From Liolophura sinensis (lineage: Eukaryota; Mollusca; Polyplacophora; Chitonida; Chitonidae): a DNA stretch of 64,000 nucleotides. Made by a program: the position numbers and the translations under genes. The stretch lies in the NCBI RefSeq assembly GCF_032854445.1, contig NC_088296.1, forward strand, positions 25,615,897 through 25,679,896. The letters are read 5' to 3'. This document shows, in pieces, positions 27,643 through 40,216 of the stretch (position 1 is the first letter of the stretch; every line of letters starts with the position of its first letter). The notes beneath the pieces are model-generated. The model saw only the letters and a program-made list of their open reading frames with translations, was not told where the DNA came from and ran no database searches.

Positions 27643-27947
27643 AACCAATGTAAATCCCCAGCTACACACATGTCCAAAGGACTGCATGACCCTCATACCT
27701 GCAGTCATGATGCTGAGGCACATGTTTATGTCTAAATGAGTCTCTTATGTTGACAGTTTGGCCAGGAGAGCTCTTAGCTGTCGGATCTGGCTGTTATAAG
27801 GTAGCCCTGCATGACTTTCATTACAACTATCATTATAACCACCACTGTGAGGCCCTTAATGTCTGACAACTCAATGATTGCTGCTGTCATCTCATCAGGA
27901 AACTGTCAGAGGTATAATCTGTCACCGTAATCTATAATTCATGGTAA

Positions 27948-30900
27948 CCCACTGCTCGTGTGCGCTCCTGGCTGTGTCAAAGGTAGTGTGCAGTTATCAC
28001 ATTACCATTCACACACCCACTGCTCGTGTGTGCTCCTGGATGTGTCATAGGTCGCATCCAGCTATCCCATTACCATTCACAACCCCACTGCTTGTGTGTG
28101 CTCCTGCCTGTGTCAAAGGTCGCCTGTAGCTATCACATTACCATTCACACACCCACTGCTCGTGTGTGCTCCTGGATGTGTCATAGGTCGCATCCAGCTA
28201 TCCCATTACCACTCACAACCCCACTGCTCATGTGTGCTCCTGCCTGTGTCAAAGGTCGTGTGCAGCTATCCCATTACCATTCACAACCCCACTGCTCATG
28301 TGTGCTCCTGCCTGTGTCAAAGGTCGCGTGCAGCCATCCCATTACCATTCACAAACCCACTGCTCATGTGTGCTCCTGGCTGTGTCAAAGGTCATGTGCA
28401 GCTATCACATTACCATTCACAACCCACTGCTCATGTGTGCTCCTGCCTGTGTCAAAGGTCGCGTGCAGCCATCCCATTACCATTCACAAACCCACTGCTC
28501 ACGTGTGCCACTGGCTGTGTCAAAGGTCGCGTCCAGCTATCACATTACCATTCACAAACCCACTGCTCATGTGTGTTCCTGGCTGTGTCGAAGGTCGCGT
28601 GCAGCTATCACATTACCATTCACAAACCCACTGCTCATGTGTGCTCCTGGCTGTGCCAAAGGTCGCGTCCAGCTATCGCATTACCATTCACAAACTCACT
28701 GCTCGTGTGTGTTCCTGGCTGTGTCAAAGGTCACGTGCAGCTATCACATTACCATTCACAAACCCACTGCTCATGTGTGTTCCTGGCTGTGTCAAAGGTC
28801 GCGTGCAGCTATCACATTACCATCCACAAACTCACTGCTCGTGTGTGCTCCTGGCTGTGTCAAAGGTCACATCCAGCTATCACATTACCATTCACATGTG
28901 TGTTCCTGGCTGTGTCAAAGGTCGCATCCAGCTATCACATTACCATTCACAAACCCACTGCTCGTGTGTGCTCCTGGCTGTGTCAAAGGTAGCGTGCAGC
29001 TATCACATTACCATTCACAAACCCACTGCTCATGTGTGTTCCTGGCTGTGTCAAAGGTAGCGTGCAGCTATCACATTACCATTCACAAACCCACTGCTCG
29101 TGTGTGTTCCTGGCTGTGTCAAAGGTAGCGTGCAGCTATCACATTACCATTCACAAACCCACTGCTCGTGTGTGCTCCTGGCTGTGTCAAAGGTAGCGTG
29201 CAGCTATCACATTACCATTCACAAACCCACTGCTCGTGTGTGCTCCTGGCTGTGTCAAAGGTCGCGTCCAGCTATCACATTACCATTCACAAACCCACTG
29301 CTCATGTGTGCTCCTGGCTGTGCCAAAGGTCGCGTCCAGCTATCACATTACCATTCACAAACTCACTGCTCGTGTGTGTTCCTGGCTGTGTCAAAGGTCG
29401 TGTGCAGCTATCACATTACCATTCACAAACCCACTGCTCATGTGTGCTCCTGCCTGTGTCAAAGGTCGCGTGCAGCTATCACATTACCATTCACAAACTC
29501 ACTGCTCATGTGTGCTCCTGCCTGTGTCAAAGGTCACGTGCAGCTATCACATTACCATTCACAAACCCACTGCTTGTGTGTGTTCCTGCCTGTGTAAAGG
29601 TCGCGTGCAGCTATCCCATTACCATTCACAAACTCACTGCTCATGTGTGTTCCTGGCTGTGTCAAAGGTCACGTGCAGCTATCACATTACCATTCACAAA
29701 CTCACTGCTCACGTGTGCCACTGGCTGTATCAAAGGTCACGTCCAGCTATCACATTACCATTCACAAACCCACTGCTCATGTGTGTTCCTGGCTGTGTCA
29801 AAGGTCACGTGCAGCTATCACATTACCATTCACAAACTCACTGCTCACGTGTGCCACTGGCTGTATCAAAGGTCACGTCCAGCTATCACATTACCATTCA
29901 CAAACCCACTGCTCACGTGCGCCACTGGCTGTATCAAAGGTCACGTCCAGCTATCACATTACCATTCACAAACTCACTGCTCGTGTGTGTTCCTGGCTGT
30001 GTCAAAGGTCACGTGCAGCTATCACATTACCATTCACAAACTCACTGCTCATGTGTGTTCCTGGCTGTGTCAAAGGTCACGTCCAGCTATCACATTACCA
30101 TTCACAAACCTACTGCTCATGTGTGCTCCTGGCTGTATCAAAGGTCACGTCCAGCTATCACATTATCATTCACAAACCCACTGCTCATGTGTGTTTCTGG
30201 CTGTGTCAAAGGTCACGTGCAGCTATCACATTACCATTCACAAACTCACTGCTCACGTGTGCCACTGGCTGTATCAAAGGTCACGTCCAGCTATCACATT
30301 ACCATTCACAAACCCACTGCTCATGTGTGTTCCTGGCTGTGTCAAAGGTCACGTGCAGCTATCACATTACCATTCACAAACTCACTGCTCACGTGTGCCA
30401 CTGGCTGTATCAAAGGTCACGTCCAGCTATCACATTACCATTCACAAACCCACTGCTCACGTGTGCCACTGGCTGTATCAAAGGTCACGTCCAGCTATCA
30501 CATTACCATTCACAAACTCACTGCTCGTGTGTGTTCCTGGCTGTGTCAAAGGTCACGTGCAGCTATCACATTACCATTCACAAACTCACTGCTCATGTGT
30601 GTTCCTGGCTGTGTCAAAGGTCACGTCCAGCTATCACATTACCATTCACAAACCCACTGCTCATGTGTGCTCCTGGCTGTATCAAAGGTCACGTCCAGCT
30701 ATCACATTATCATTCACAAACCCACTGCTCATGTGTGTTTCTGGCTGTGTCAAAGGTCACGTGCAGCTATCACATTACCATTCACAAACTCACTGCTCGT
30801 GTGTGTTCCTGGCTGTGTCAAAGGTCGTGTGCAGCTATCACATTACCATTCACAAACTCACTGCTCATGTGTGCTCCTGCCTGTGTCAAAGGTCACGTGC

Positions 30901-31338
30901 AGCTATCACATTACCATTCACCAACCCACTGCTCACGTGTGCCACTGGCTGTATCAAAGGTCACGTCCAGCTATCACATTACCATTCACAAACCCACTGC
31001 TCATGTGTGTTCCTGACTGTGTCAAAGGTCACGTCCAGCTATCACATTACCATTCACAAACTGACTGCTCGTGTGTGTTCCTGGCTGTGTCAAAGGTCGT
31101 GTGCAGCTATCACATTACCATTCACAAACTCACTGCTCATGTGTGCTCCTGCCTGTGTCAAAGGTCACGTGCAGCTATCACATTACCATTCACAAACCCA
31201 CTGCTCATGTGTGCTCCTGGCTGTGTCAAAGGTCACGTGCAGCTATCACATTACCATTCACAAACCCACTGCTCATGTGTGCTCCTGGCTGTGTCAAAGG
31301 TCGCGAGCAGCTATCACATTACCATTCACAAACTGAGA
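27948..31338. repeat. tandem array, 68-bp unit, about 50 copies
   Basis: The unit comprises CCACTGCTCATGTGTG, TCCTGGCTGTGTCAAAGGTC, then GTGCAGCTATCACATTACCA and TTCACAAA. Unit variants (TGCCACTGGCTGTATCAAAGG versus TTCCTGGCTGTGTC) recur in blocks, for example 29640-30060 versus 30230-30640, showing multi-unit amplification. The unit has no stop codon in any plus frame, so overlapping frames of up to 722 codons exist in all three phases. With a 68-bp period each protein repeats only every 68 residues. I do not regard them as genes. Confidence 0.95.
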
Positions 31339-31531
31339 CACGTTACGTGTACATTCAATGGCTTCCAGTAGTCCATGCAATTCCTTACCACAGGTTATGT
31401 ACATGCCACAGGGTATACCAAATGATGAGCGTACATATACATGTTTCAGTTGGTAAATCTGTCTCTTTTGAGAAATTTCAAAAATACGTCAAATTTCTGA
31501 CATATACAGTAGCTAACTTAACAATATCAAT

Positions 31532-31803
31532 ATATTTATTTATTTATTTATTTGATTGGTAACACTCAATAATATTTCAATTTTACAACAAAGACCGGAA
31601 TTGTACGATGAGAAGAAACTGGGCACTGAGCCCAGGGGGACCAATGACCATCTGTAAGTTGCTGGAAGATCTTCACACGTACAATTACACGTTCAGAAAA
31701 GATGATAGGAAGCATAATCTGGATTTGATCGCATTGAGATGAGAGGCTCCTTGCTCTGATGCTAATGGTCTGCATTAGCACACTAGCCACTAGGCCACAG
31801 AGC
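31532..31803 (-). mobile_element. diverged full-length SINE
   Basis: Reversed tail ATTTATTTATTTATTTG followed by TGATTGGTAACACTCAATAA, a CAGGGGGACCAATGACC core and a tRNA-like head at the far end (GAGAGGCTCCTTGCTC, then ACACTAGCCACTAGGCC). Heavily mutated, so old. Confidence 0.65.
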
Positions 31804-31847
31804 TTGAGACCAACCCCCAGCCCCTCTTATAAACATACAGTATTTAT

Positions 31848-31998
31848 ATTTTTGACTGATGTTTTACCCCGTACTCAAGAATATTTTATTTATACCACAG
31901 CAGCCAGCATTATGGTGGGAGGACACTGGACAGAGCTCAGGGAAACTTACTATCATTCGCAGGTTGCTGGAAGAACTTCACACATACAACTCAACATA
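31848..31998 (-). mobile_element. SINE fragment
   Basis: GACTGATGTTTTACCCCG, ACTCAAGAATATTTTATTTA, CAGCATTATGGTGGGAGG and GCAGGTTGCTGGAAGA; it lacks the head. Confidence 0.75.
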
Positions 31999-32237
31999 CT
32001 ATAACAATGGGACTGTGTGTAAGATGACATGAAAAGTGTACTAGCTGCTGGATTCAATGTGGTTATTAACTAACCTGCTCCTACAGGCACTGGCATCATA
32101 AATCAATAGCTCTGGTCAATGTGACAAATCAGAATGGTTAAGCCAGCCCCACACCATGTGTGCCTACATGTACCTGTTCTTAATTGTGTCCAGGCAAGAA
32201 TCAACATTTAAGTGTGTATGTCCCTGTCCCTGTTTCT

Positions 32238-32330
32238 TACCTGACCCACTTTACAGCATTAGACATTTTACAGGAGAAATAAACAGTGTCTTACCTGACC
32301 CATTTCACAGCATTAGACATTTTACAGGAT
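32238..32330. repeat. short direct duplication of about 50 bp
   Basis: TTACCTGACCCACTTTACAG then CATTAGACATTTTACAGG, and again TTACCTGACCCATTTCACAG with CATTAGACATTTTACAGG. A two-copy duplication. Confidence 0.75.
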
Positions 32331-32437
32331 GTCACACCTATTGTTACTTTTAATTTAATACTATACTTGTTCCATAATTATAATTCCTACCTACCTTCAT
32401 TCAGACATGTATACTGTAAACATGCTCTGTGCAGTAA

Positions 32438-32486
32438 AAACATGAGTACAGCATAAAACAGTAATCAAATAAATAAATAAATAAAG
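32438..32486 (+). mobile_element. SINE 3' tail remnant
   Basis: GAGTACAGCATAAAACAGTA followed by ATCAAATAAATAAATAAAT; only the last about 45 bp of the SINE remain. Confidence 0.6.
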
Positions 32487-33279
32487 ACAGTAAAGATACA
32501 ATATGCTCATTGCATGTTACATGTAGCTCAAGATTACACTGATTCCTGCACTCTCCGCAAATCCCAGACTCAATAAATTCCAATGTGACTTAGGCTTTCT
32601 GCTAATATAACCATGAAAATCAATGCCACTTACACTGGCAGAAGTCAGCATTGTAACAGCTTCAGCCTCATCACATGTATATTATCTGTAAAAGTCAATA
32701 TCTACATGTCAGTCACAGCTGTGGAATCTATACTGTCAGACTACAGTTGTACATTTCATGAGAGCTCCCTCCTAGCCTGGATCTCCAGCATTATAGAAAA
32801 CTTATCAGATTTACGGTCTGCAGCAGGCATAGTCTTGTGGGCCCATCCTTATATATACCTGTATTCCAGTGAATGTGAACTAATATTTAGAACTGCATGT
32901 AGCCCATTTGTGTATGCAGCCTACACAAAGTACACCTTATAAACAACACCCTATTTCAATACACATGCATAATTTAATGTGCATGTGTACATAAGTACAT
33001 CACTGCATGCACATTAATTACACATGGACGCCCATAATTGTTTCTAAGTTTCAGTCAATAATACATATCAGTACTTATATACACGTACAGTGTTTGTAGT
33101 TCTTTTCAAATCAGTATTATAACCTACACGTAAATACCTCTCCTCTATCACAACACACCTGTTAATTGGGGGGGGGGGGGGAGAATAAGCTTATTTGCCT
33201 ATAGCATACAAGTGTCAGAATAGGTGAAGCGTGTCTTACGACGTTTGTTAGCTATCCTGATCACAGACTGTGAAGTATA
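32487..33279. other. no recognisable gene
   Basis: Host DNA. The frame 32613-32942 shows no family resemblance or start context of note. A G-run lies at 33169-33181. Confidence 0.5.
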
Positions 33280-34145
33280 CATATAAGAACAGACATGATG
33301 CAAGGTTGATGCTGAATACATCAAATTACCAACAGACATGATGCATGGCTGATGCTGGATACATCAAATCACCAACAGACATGATGGATGATTGATGCTG
33401 GATACATCAAATCAGCAACAGACATGATACATGATTGATCTGGATTAGCAACAGACATGATGCATGGCTGATGCTGGATACATCAAATCACCAACAGACA
33501 TGATGCATGGTTGATACTGGATACATCTAATCAACAACAGACATGATACATGATTGATGCTGGATACATCAAACCACCAATAGACATGATGCATGATTGA
33601 TGCTGGATACATCAAATCAGCAACAGACATGATACATGATTGATCTGGATTAGCAACAGACATGATGCATGGCTGATGCTGGATACATCAAATCACCAAC
33701 AGACATGATGCATGGTTGATACTGGATACATCTAATCAACAACAGACATGATACATGATTGATGCTGGATACATCAAATCACCAACAGACATGATGCATG
33801 GCTGATGCTGGATACATCAAATCACCAACAGACATGATGTATGATTGATGCTGGATACATCAAACCACCAATAGACATGATGCATGATTGATGCTGGATA
33901 CATCAAATCAGCAACAGACATGATACATGATTGATCTGGATTAGCAACAGACATGATGCATGGTTGATGCTGGATACATCAAATCACCAACAGACATGAT
34001 GCATGGTTGATGCTGGATACATCAAATCAGCAACAGACATGATACATGATTGATCTGGATTAGCAACAGACATGATGCATGATTGAGCTGGATACATCAA
34101 ATCACCAACAGACATGATGCATGATTGATGCTGGATACATCAAGA
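33280..34145. repeat. tandem array, 43-bp unit with a short variant
   Basis: CAACAGACATGATGCATG, then GTTGATGCTGGATACATCAA, recurs about 20 times. A shortened variant, ATTGATCTGGATTAGCAACAG, appears regularly (33432, 33647, 33933 and 34051), which indicates a compound higher-order unit. Confidence 0.93.
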
Positions 34146-35254
34146 AAATCAGGAAAATACCGCGGTTTCTACTGAATAATTACATATATGTATTATCCAA
34201 GCATTTAGGTATTAAGAATTGACAAAATCTGAAGGCTTTATTGCCTGAAGCTTTTGAAAGTATACAGATATATGCAACAAAAACTATATGAAAAATTTAG
34301 GACACGCATCTGTCACCATGATGTACTTAATTGTATGTTGTAATTATTTGACAAATTACATGTAGCTGCCAGCACGGCATGCCAGTTATCAACATGCTTG
34401 CTTGGAGATATACACTAAGTACATACATGTATGTTACTAATGTACAATATCTACAGTATACTGTACAATTTAGGCATGCACATGTATGAATCATCTATAA
34501 AGATACACATAAAGCACATGTATTGAGAGTATTACATGGTATACAAAGATATATAAAACCAAAAATTTTCAAGTTACCGTTCTCTTGAATTAAACCTCAT
34601 TACAACACCTGGCTGGCTGCGTCAGTTAATCAACAGGTAACTGTGTACAGGTAAACCAGGAAAGCTCCTGCAGCCTACTTTTTACATACACGTACATGCA
34701 TGATGACTGACTCATCTGCTCTCTAATGTTGTGTATATATATAAGGCCCTACAGCTGAGTGACACAGGTAACTCCCTCGTAACAAGAGAAGCACATTACC
34801 ACACTCACAGGTAACTCTATCTCATTCACTTACAGTGCGTCCAATCATCATGATCAGTACTGATGATTTGCAGTATACTGTAAATATGCTAAAAACTGTC
34901 ACAGTCACTGTATTTGTTTATTTGACTGAGCTTAGAATTAATTGTCAATATGTCAAGTATAATGATAAAAAAAAACAACACACGTAGTCTTTACAATTCC
35001 TTTTAATTCAAAATGAAGGAATGTTGTCGTCAAGTAACTTAAGCTATGTACAGGTCCATGGGGTATCTAGTGCTGATAATCATGACCGTGGTTTAGAAAT
35101 ATTCTAAAACGTGAATTAAATTTTGATAATAATTAAAACATGCTAAAGGTGAATATATATTTTTTTTAGATATTATAATGATCATTACATGTATACAAAA
35201 TAAACAATGATCACTGCATCTGTACCATACATACATGCATCTATGATATAAATT
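34146..35254. other. no recognisable gene
   Basis: AT-rich host DNA with frequent ACATGTA words. No gene or repeat array seen. Confidence 0.5.
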
Positions 35255-35358
35255 ATTTATTTATTTATTTATTTGATTGTTGTTTTACGCTGTACTCAAG
35301 AATATTTCACTTATACGATGGTGGCCAGCATTATGGTGGGAGGAAACCAGGCAGAGTG
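35255..35358 (-). mobile_element. SINE fragment (tail and core)
   Basis: ATTTATTTATTTATTTGATTG, TTTTACGCTGTACTCAAG, CAGCATTATGGTGGGAGG and AAACCAGGCAGAG; it runs directly into the next tandem array. Confidence 0.82.
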
Positions 35359-35785
35359 TATGTATATGTATCTATGATGTATGTGTGTCTATGATGTAAG
35401 TGTATCAATGCTATAAATGCATCTACGATATAAATGTATCTATGATGTACGTGTATCTATGATGTACGTGTATTTATGATGTACATGTATCTATGATGTA
35501 CATGTATCTATGATATACATGTATCAATGATGTGTGTGTATCTATGATGTAAGTGTATTTATGATGTACATGTATCTATGATGTACATGTATCTATGATA
35601 TACATGTATCAATGATGTGTGTGTATCTATGATGTAAGTGTATCTATGATATACACTGTACGTGTATCTATGATATATATGTATACCTAAGATGTACATG
35701 TATCTATGATGTACGGGTATCTATGATGTACATGTATCCATGATGTACGTGTATCTATGATATATGTGTATCTCTGATATACTTA
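35359..35785. repeat. about 17-bp tandem array
   Basis: TGTATCTATGATGTACA-type units repeat about 25 times with A/G and C/T variants. It is fused to the truncated SINE on its left. Confidence 0.88.
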
Positions 35786-36193
35786 AACATATGACCAAAA
35801 ACCTGATGTTGGGATTGCTGAATGCTTCATATTTGTCTACATATACATGTATATATGTGCATATCCGCATGTAATTTCTCAAATAAAATTATATTTCACA
35901 TGAAAATGATTTGTTCATTGGTATTTTATGGCACAGGAAAAACACAGTAGCAGTGTGTGTATGCTTGACTTCTCAAAATAATTAGAGTGGAATTCAGCAG
36001 AACTGTAAATAAGGGAAAATATCATGTATGACAGTTCTCCACTCATTACCTCATAAAAATTGGACTTTCGTGAAAAAAACATGCGAGATGCATGTCGTGT
36101 GTGCTGTCAATTCTGAGACTTGTGGAAGACAAGGAACTGTTGTTTTTTTTCTGACGTGTTCTGGACTATACGATCAATACACACAACTCCTTC

Positions 36194-37876
36194 TCCATCA
36201 TGTCCATGCCGGCCTGATCTTTCTGCCACAACTCTACAGTACAGTGTACCTCTACATGTATAGCTTTACAGGTACATGTACATGCCCGCCTGATCTTTCT
36301 GCCAAAGCTCTACGGTACAGTGTACCTCTACACGTATAGCTTTACAGGTACATGTACATGCTGGACTGATCTTTCTGCCACAACTCTACAGTACAGTGTA
36401 CCTCTACACGTATAGCTTTACAGATACATGTACATGCTGGGCTGATCTTTCTGCCACAACTCTACAGTACAGTGTACCTCTACACGTATAGTTTTACAGG
36501 TACATGTACATGCTGGGCTGATCTTTCTGCCACAACTCTACAGTACAGTGTACCTCTACATGTATAGCTTTTCAGGTACATGTCCATGCCCGCCTGATCT
36601 TTCTGCCACAACTCTACAGTACAGTGTACCTCTACACATATAGCTTTACAGGTACATGTACATGCTGGGCTGATCTTTCTGCCACAACTCTACAGTACAG
36701 TGTACCTCTACACATATAGCTTTACAGGTACATGTGCATGCTGGGCTGATCTTTCTGCCACAACTCTACAGTACAGTGTACCTCTACACATATAGCTTTA
36801 CAGGTACATGTAAATGCCAACCTGATCTTTCTGCCACAACTCTACAGTACAGTGTACCTCTAGACGTATAGTTTTACAGGTACATGTACATGCTGGGCTG
36901 ATCTTTCTGCCACAACTCTACAGTACAGTGTACCTCTACATGTATAGCTTTTCAGGTACATGTCCATGCCCGCCTGATCTTTCTGCCACAACTCTACAGT
37001 ACAGTGTACCTCTACACATATAGCTTTACAGGTACATGTACATGCTGGGCTGATCTTTCTGCCACAACTCTACAGTACAGTGTACCTCTACACGTATAGC
37101 TTTACAGGTACATGTACATGCTGGGCTGATCTTTCTGCCACAACTCTACAGTACAGTGTACCTCTACACGTATAGCTTTACAGGTACATGTACATGCTGG
37201 GCTGATCTTTCTGCCACAACTCTACAGTACAGTGTACCTCTACACGTATAGCTTTACAGGTACATGCACATGCTGGGCTGATCTTTCTGCCACAACTCTA
37301 CAGTACAGTGTACCTCTACACATATAGCTTTACAGGTACATGTACATGCCCGCCTGATCTTTCTGCCACAACTCTACAGTACAGCGTACCTCTACACATA
37401 TAGCTTTACAGGTACATGTACATGCTGGGCTGATCTTTCTGCCACAACTCTACAGTACAGTGTACCTCTACACGTATAGCTTTACAGGTACATGTACATG
37501 CTGGGCTGATCTTTCTGCCACAACTCTACAGTACAGTGTACCTCTACACGTATAGCTTTACAGGTACATGCACATGCTGGGCTGATCTTTCTGCCACAAC
37601 TCTACAGTACAGTGTACCTCTACACATATAGCTTTACAGGTACATGTACATGCCCGCCTGATCTTTCTGCCACAACTCTACAGTACAGCGTACCTCTACA
37701 CATATAGCTTTACAGGTACATGTCCATGCCCGCCTGATCTTTCTGCCACAACTCTACAGTACAGTGTACCTCTAGACATATAGCTTTACAGGTACATGTA
37801 CATGCTGGGCTGATCTTTCTGCCATAGATCTACAGTACAGTGTACCTCTAGACATATAGCTTTACAGGTACATGTG
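36194..37876. repeat. tandem array, 76-bp unit, about 22 copies
   Basis: CTGATCTTTCTGCCACAAC, CTACAGTACAGTGTACCTC and TATAGCTTTACAGGTACATG repeat at 76-bp spacing (36366, 36442 and on). Alternating CATGCTGGG and CATGCCCGC variants recur in patterns such as 36490-36650 versus 36860-37020. Confidence 0.95.
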
Positions 37877-38043
37877 TACTCTGCAGTTTGAATGTCTCAT
37901 CTTGGCAGTTTGATCAAATTAAATTACACTTATTAGCATCATGTTTCTATAACGGCCGTCTGTGACCTACAATGATGTACATTATACTTGTCTATAGGTC
38001 CATCCATCCGTAGGCTTAATTGTCAACCAGCAAATATTTCTTC

Positions 38044-39160
38044 AGCCATCAAAGTCTCCACAGTCAGCCATCAAAGCCTTTACAGTCAGCTACCAGAGCC
38101 TCCATAGTCAGTCATTGATCCTCCATAGTCAGCTACCAGTCTCCACAGTCAGCCATCAGAGCCTTCATAGTCAGCCATCAGAGTCTCCACAGTCAGCCAT
38201 CAGAGTCTCCTGTCGACCATCAACCTCCAACCATCAGAGTCTCCACAGTCAGCCATCAGAGTCTCCTGTCGACCATCAACCTCCAACCATCAGAGTCTCC
38301 ACAGTCAGCCATCAGAGTCTCCTGTCGACCATCAACCTCCAACCATCAGAGCCTCCATAGTCAGTCATCAGATCCTCCATAGTCAGCCATCAGAGTCTCC
38401 ACAGTCAGCCATGAGAGCCTCCACAGTCAGCCATGAGAGCCTTTATAGTCAGCTACCAGTCTCCACAGTCAGCCATCAGAGCCTCCACAGTCAACCATCA
38501 GAGTCTCCACGGTCAGCCATCAGAGCCTCCACAGTCAGCCATCAGAGTCTCCACAGTCAGCCATCAGAGTCTCCACAGTCAGCCATCAGAGCCTCCACAG
38601 TCAGCCATGAGAGCCTTTATAGTCAGCTACCAGTCTCCACAGTCAGCCATCAGAGCCTCCAAAGTCAGCCATCAGAGCCTCCACAGTCAGCCATCAGAGT
38701 CTCCACAGTCAGCCACCAGAGTCTCCACAGTCAGCCATGAGAGCCTTTATAGTCAGCTACCAGTCTCCACAGTCAGCCATCAGAGCCTCCACAGTCAGAC
38801 ATCAGAGCCTCCACAGTCAGCCATCAGAGTCTCCACAGTCAGCCATGAAAGCCTCTAAAGTCAGCTACCAGTCTCCACAGTCAGCCATCAGAGTCTCCAC
38901 AGTCAGCCATCAGAGCCTCCACAGTCAGCCATCAGAGTCTCCACAGTCAACCATCAGAGTCTCCACAGTCAGCCATCAGAGTCTCCACATTCAGCCATCA
39001 GAGCCTCCACAGTCAACCATCAGAGTCTCCACAGTCAGCCATCAGAGTCTCCACAGTCAACCATCAGAGTCTCCACAGTCAGCCATCAGAGCCTCCACAG
39101 TCAACCATCAGAGTCTCCACAGTCAGCCATCAGAGTCTCCACAGTCAGCCACCAGAGTTT
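38044..39160. repeat. tandem array, 22-bp unit, about 50 copies
   Basis: GAGTCTCCACAGTCAGCCATC with GAGCCTCC and TTTATAGTCAGCTACC variants. The variant unit recurs at 38440, 38610 and 38740, a higher-order period of about 150-170 bp. Frames of up to 237 codons over it read Ser/Gln/Pro repeats and are by-products. Confidence 0.94.
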
Positions 39161-39930
39161 TAAACTACATACAGGCATGTACATGCAAACATGCATGCAT
39201 GACTTTCAATACTCAAGTGCGCATGATTCATGCCTTTATCAGACCTTGTCAATCAATCAGGGCTGAGGGACTGCGCCGCTCTCACTGGCGTACGTTACAC
39301 TCTACCCATTTCCCCGGTGGTGCCAGAAAAGCCGTTAAGCCTAACTTCCAGTGGTACCATAATGACCAAACAAGAAGTGGTCTACATATATGGGTTACTC
39401 AGGCCTCGCAGCAGGGCAGGGTATGGAAACTGGCTGTGAATAATGAATGAATCAAGTGGAAAACAACTCTGCACCTTAGCATACATGCATAATTCTGGTA
39501 CATGTAGGTGTGGGAGACAAAAGCTCACCGTCTGCCAGGCCGTTATTGACAACTGTTGTCGTTATTTAAAACAAGGTACCAAAATGACACAACCAGTGAA
39601 ATTTGCATTGTTCTGGAAAGGATCTTCTTGTGTACTTCAATATGGCAATCTAACATGAAGTTTTCCTTGTTTTTCACCCACAAATATCTTCCCTTTCAGA
39701 AAGCAACACATATAATATTAATGTTATTATTTTTTCCACTTTAAGATTATAGCAATGCTGTTAATTTCACCTTCGTTTTTTTTACTGTATTTTATTTTCT
39801 TTCCCAGCATGCATGCATCCATCAACACTTAGATTCCTAAACATTTCCTTCTGATGTTCATCTGTGAACTTGAATGCAATTCATGAATGATTAAATTTAA
39901 TCAAACATAAGGACGACTTGTATCTGTATT
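39161..39930. other. no recognisable gene
   Basis: Host DNA after the 22-bp array. Frames 39443-39658 and 39556-39744 have no recognisable features. Confidence 0.5.
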
Positions 39931-39937
39931 TACAGGA

Positions 39938-40216
39938 CATTTACGCCTTACTCGAGAATATTTCACTGGTACGATGGCGGCTAGCGTTATGGTGGGAGGA
40001 AACCGGGCAGAGCCCAGGGGGGGGTGGGGGGGGGGGGGGGGGGGGAGGGGGAACACATGGCCTGAGCCACAGGCTGCTGGAAGACCTCCATATGTATGGC
40101 CAGAAAGGAAGACAGCATAAGGTGGACATGAACTCACAATGACCGTATTGGTGAAAGGCTCCTGGGTCACTATGCTCTGCTAGCGTGCTAACTACCTCAC
40201 GGAGGACCCCAAAGTG
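39938..40216 (-). mobile_element. full-length SINE with an expanded G-run in its core
   Basis: GGACATTTACGCCTTACTCG, CGTTATGGTGGGAGGAAACC, GGCAGAGCCC, then an interrupted run of about 30 G (40017-40051) where other copies have only about 5. The rest of the core (GGCTGCTGGAAGACC) follows, and then a tRNA-like head (CTCCTGGGTCACTATGC, TAGCGTGCTAACTACC). The expansion of a homopolymer inside the element is clear. Confidence 0.82.

Noticed and set aside
29168-31371. Reading frames of 711-722 codons in the 68-bp array
   Set aside because: They result from a stop-free repeat unit read in several overlapping phases; no domain and no start context.
38737-39450. 237-codon Ser/Gln/Pro-rich frame
   Set aside because: Mostly translation of the 22-bp repeat; the non-repeat tail has no recognisable domain.
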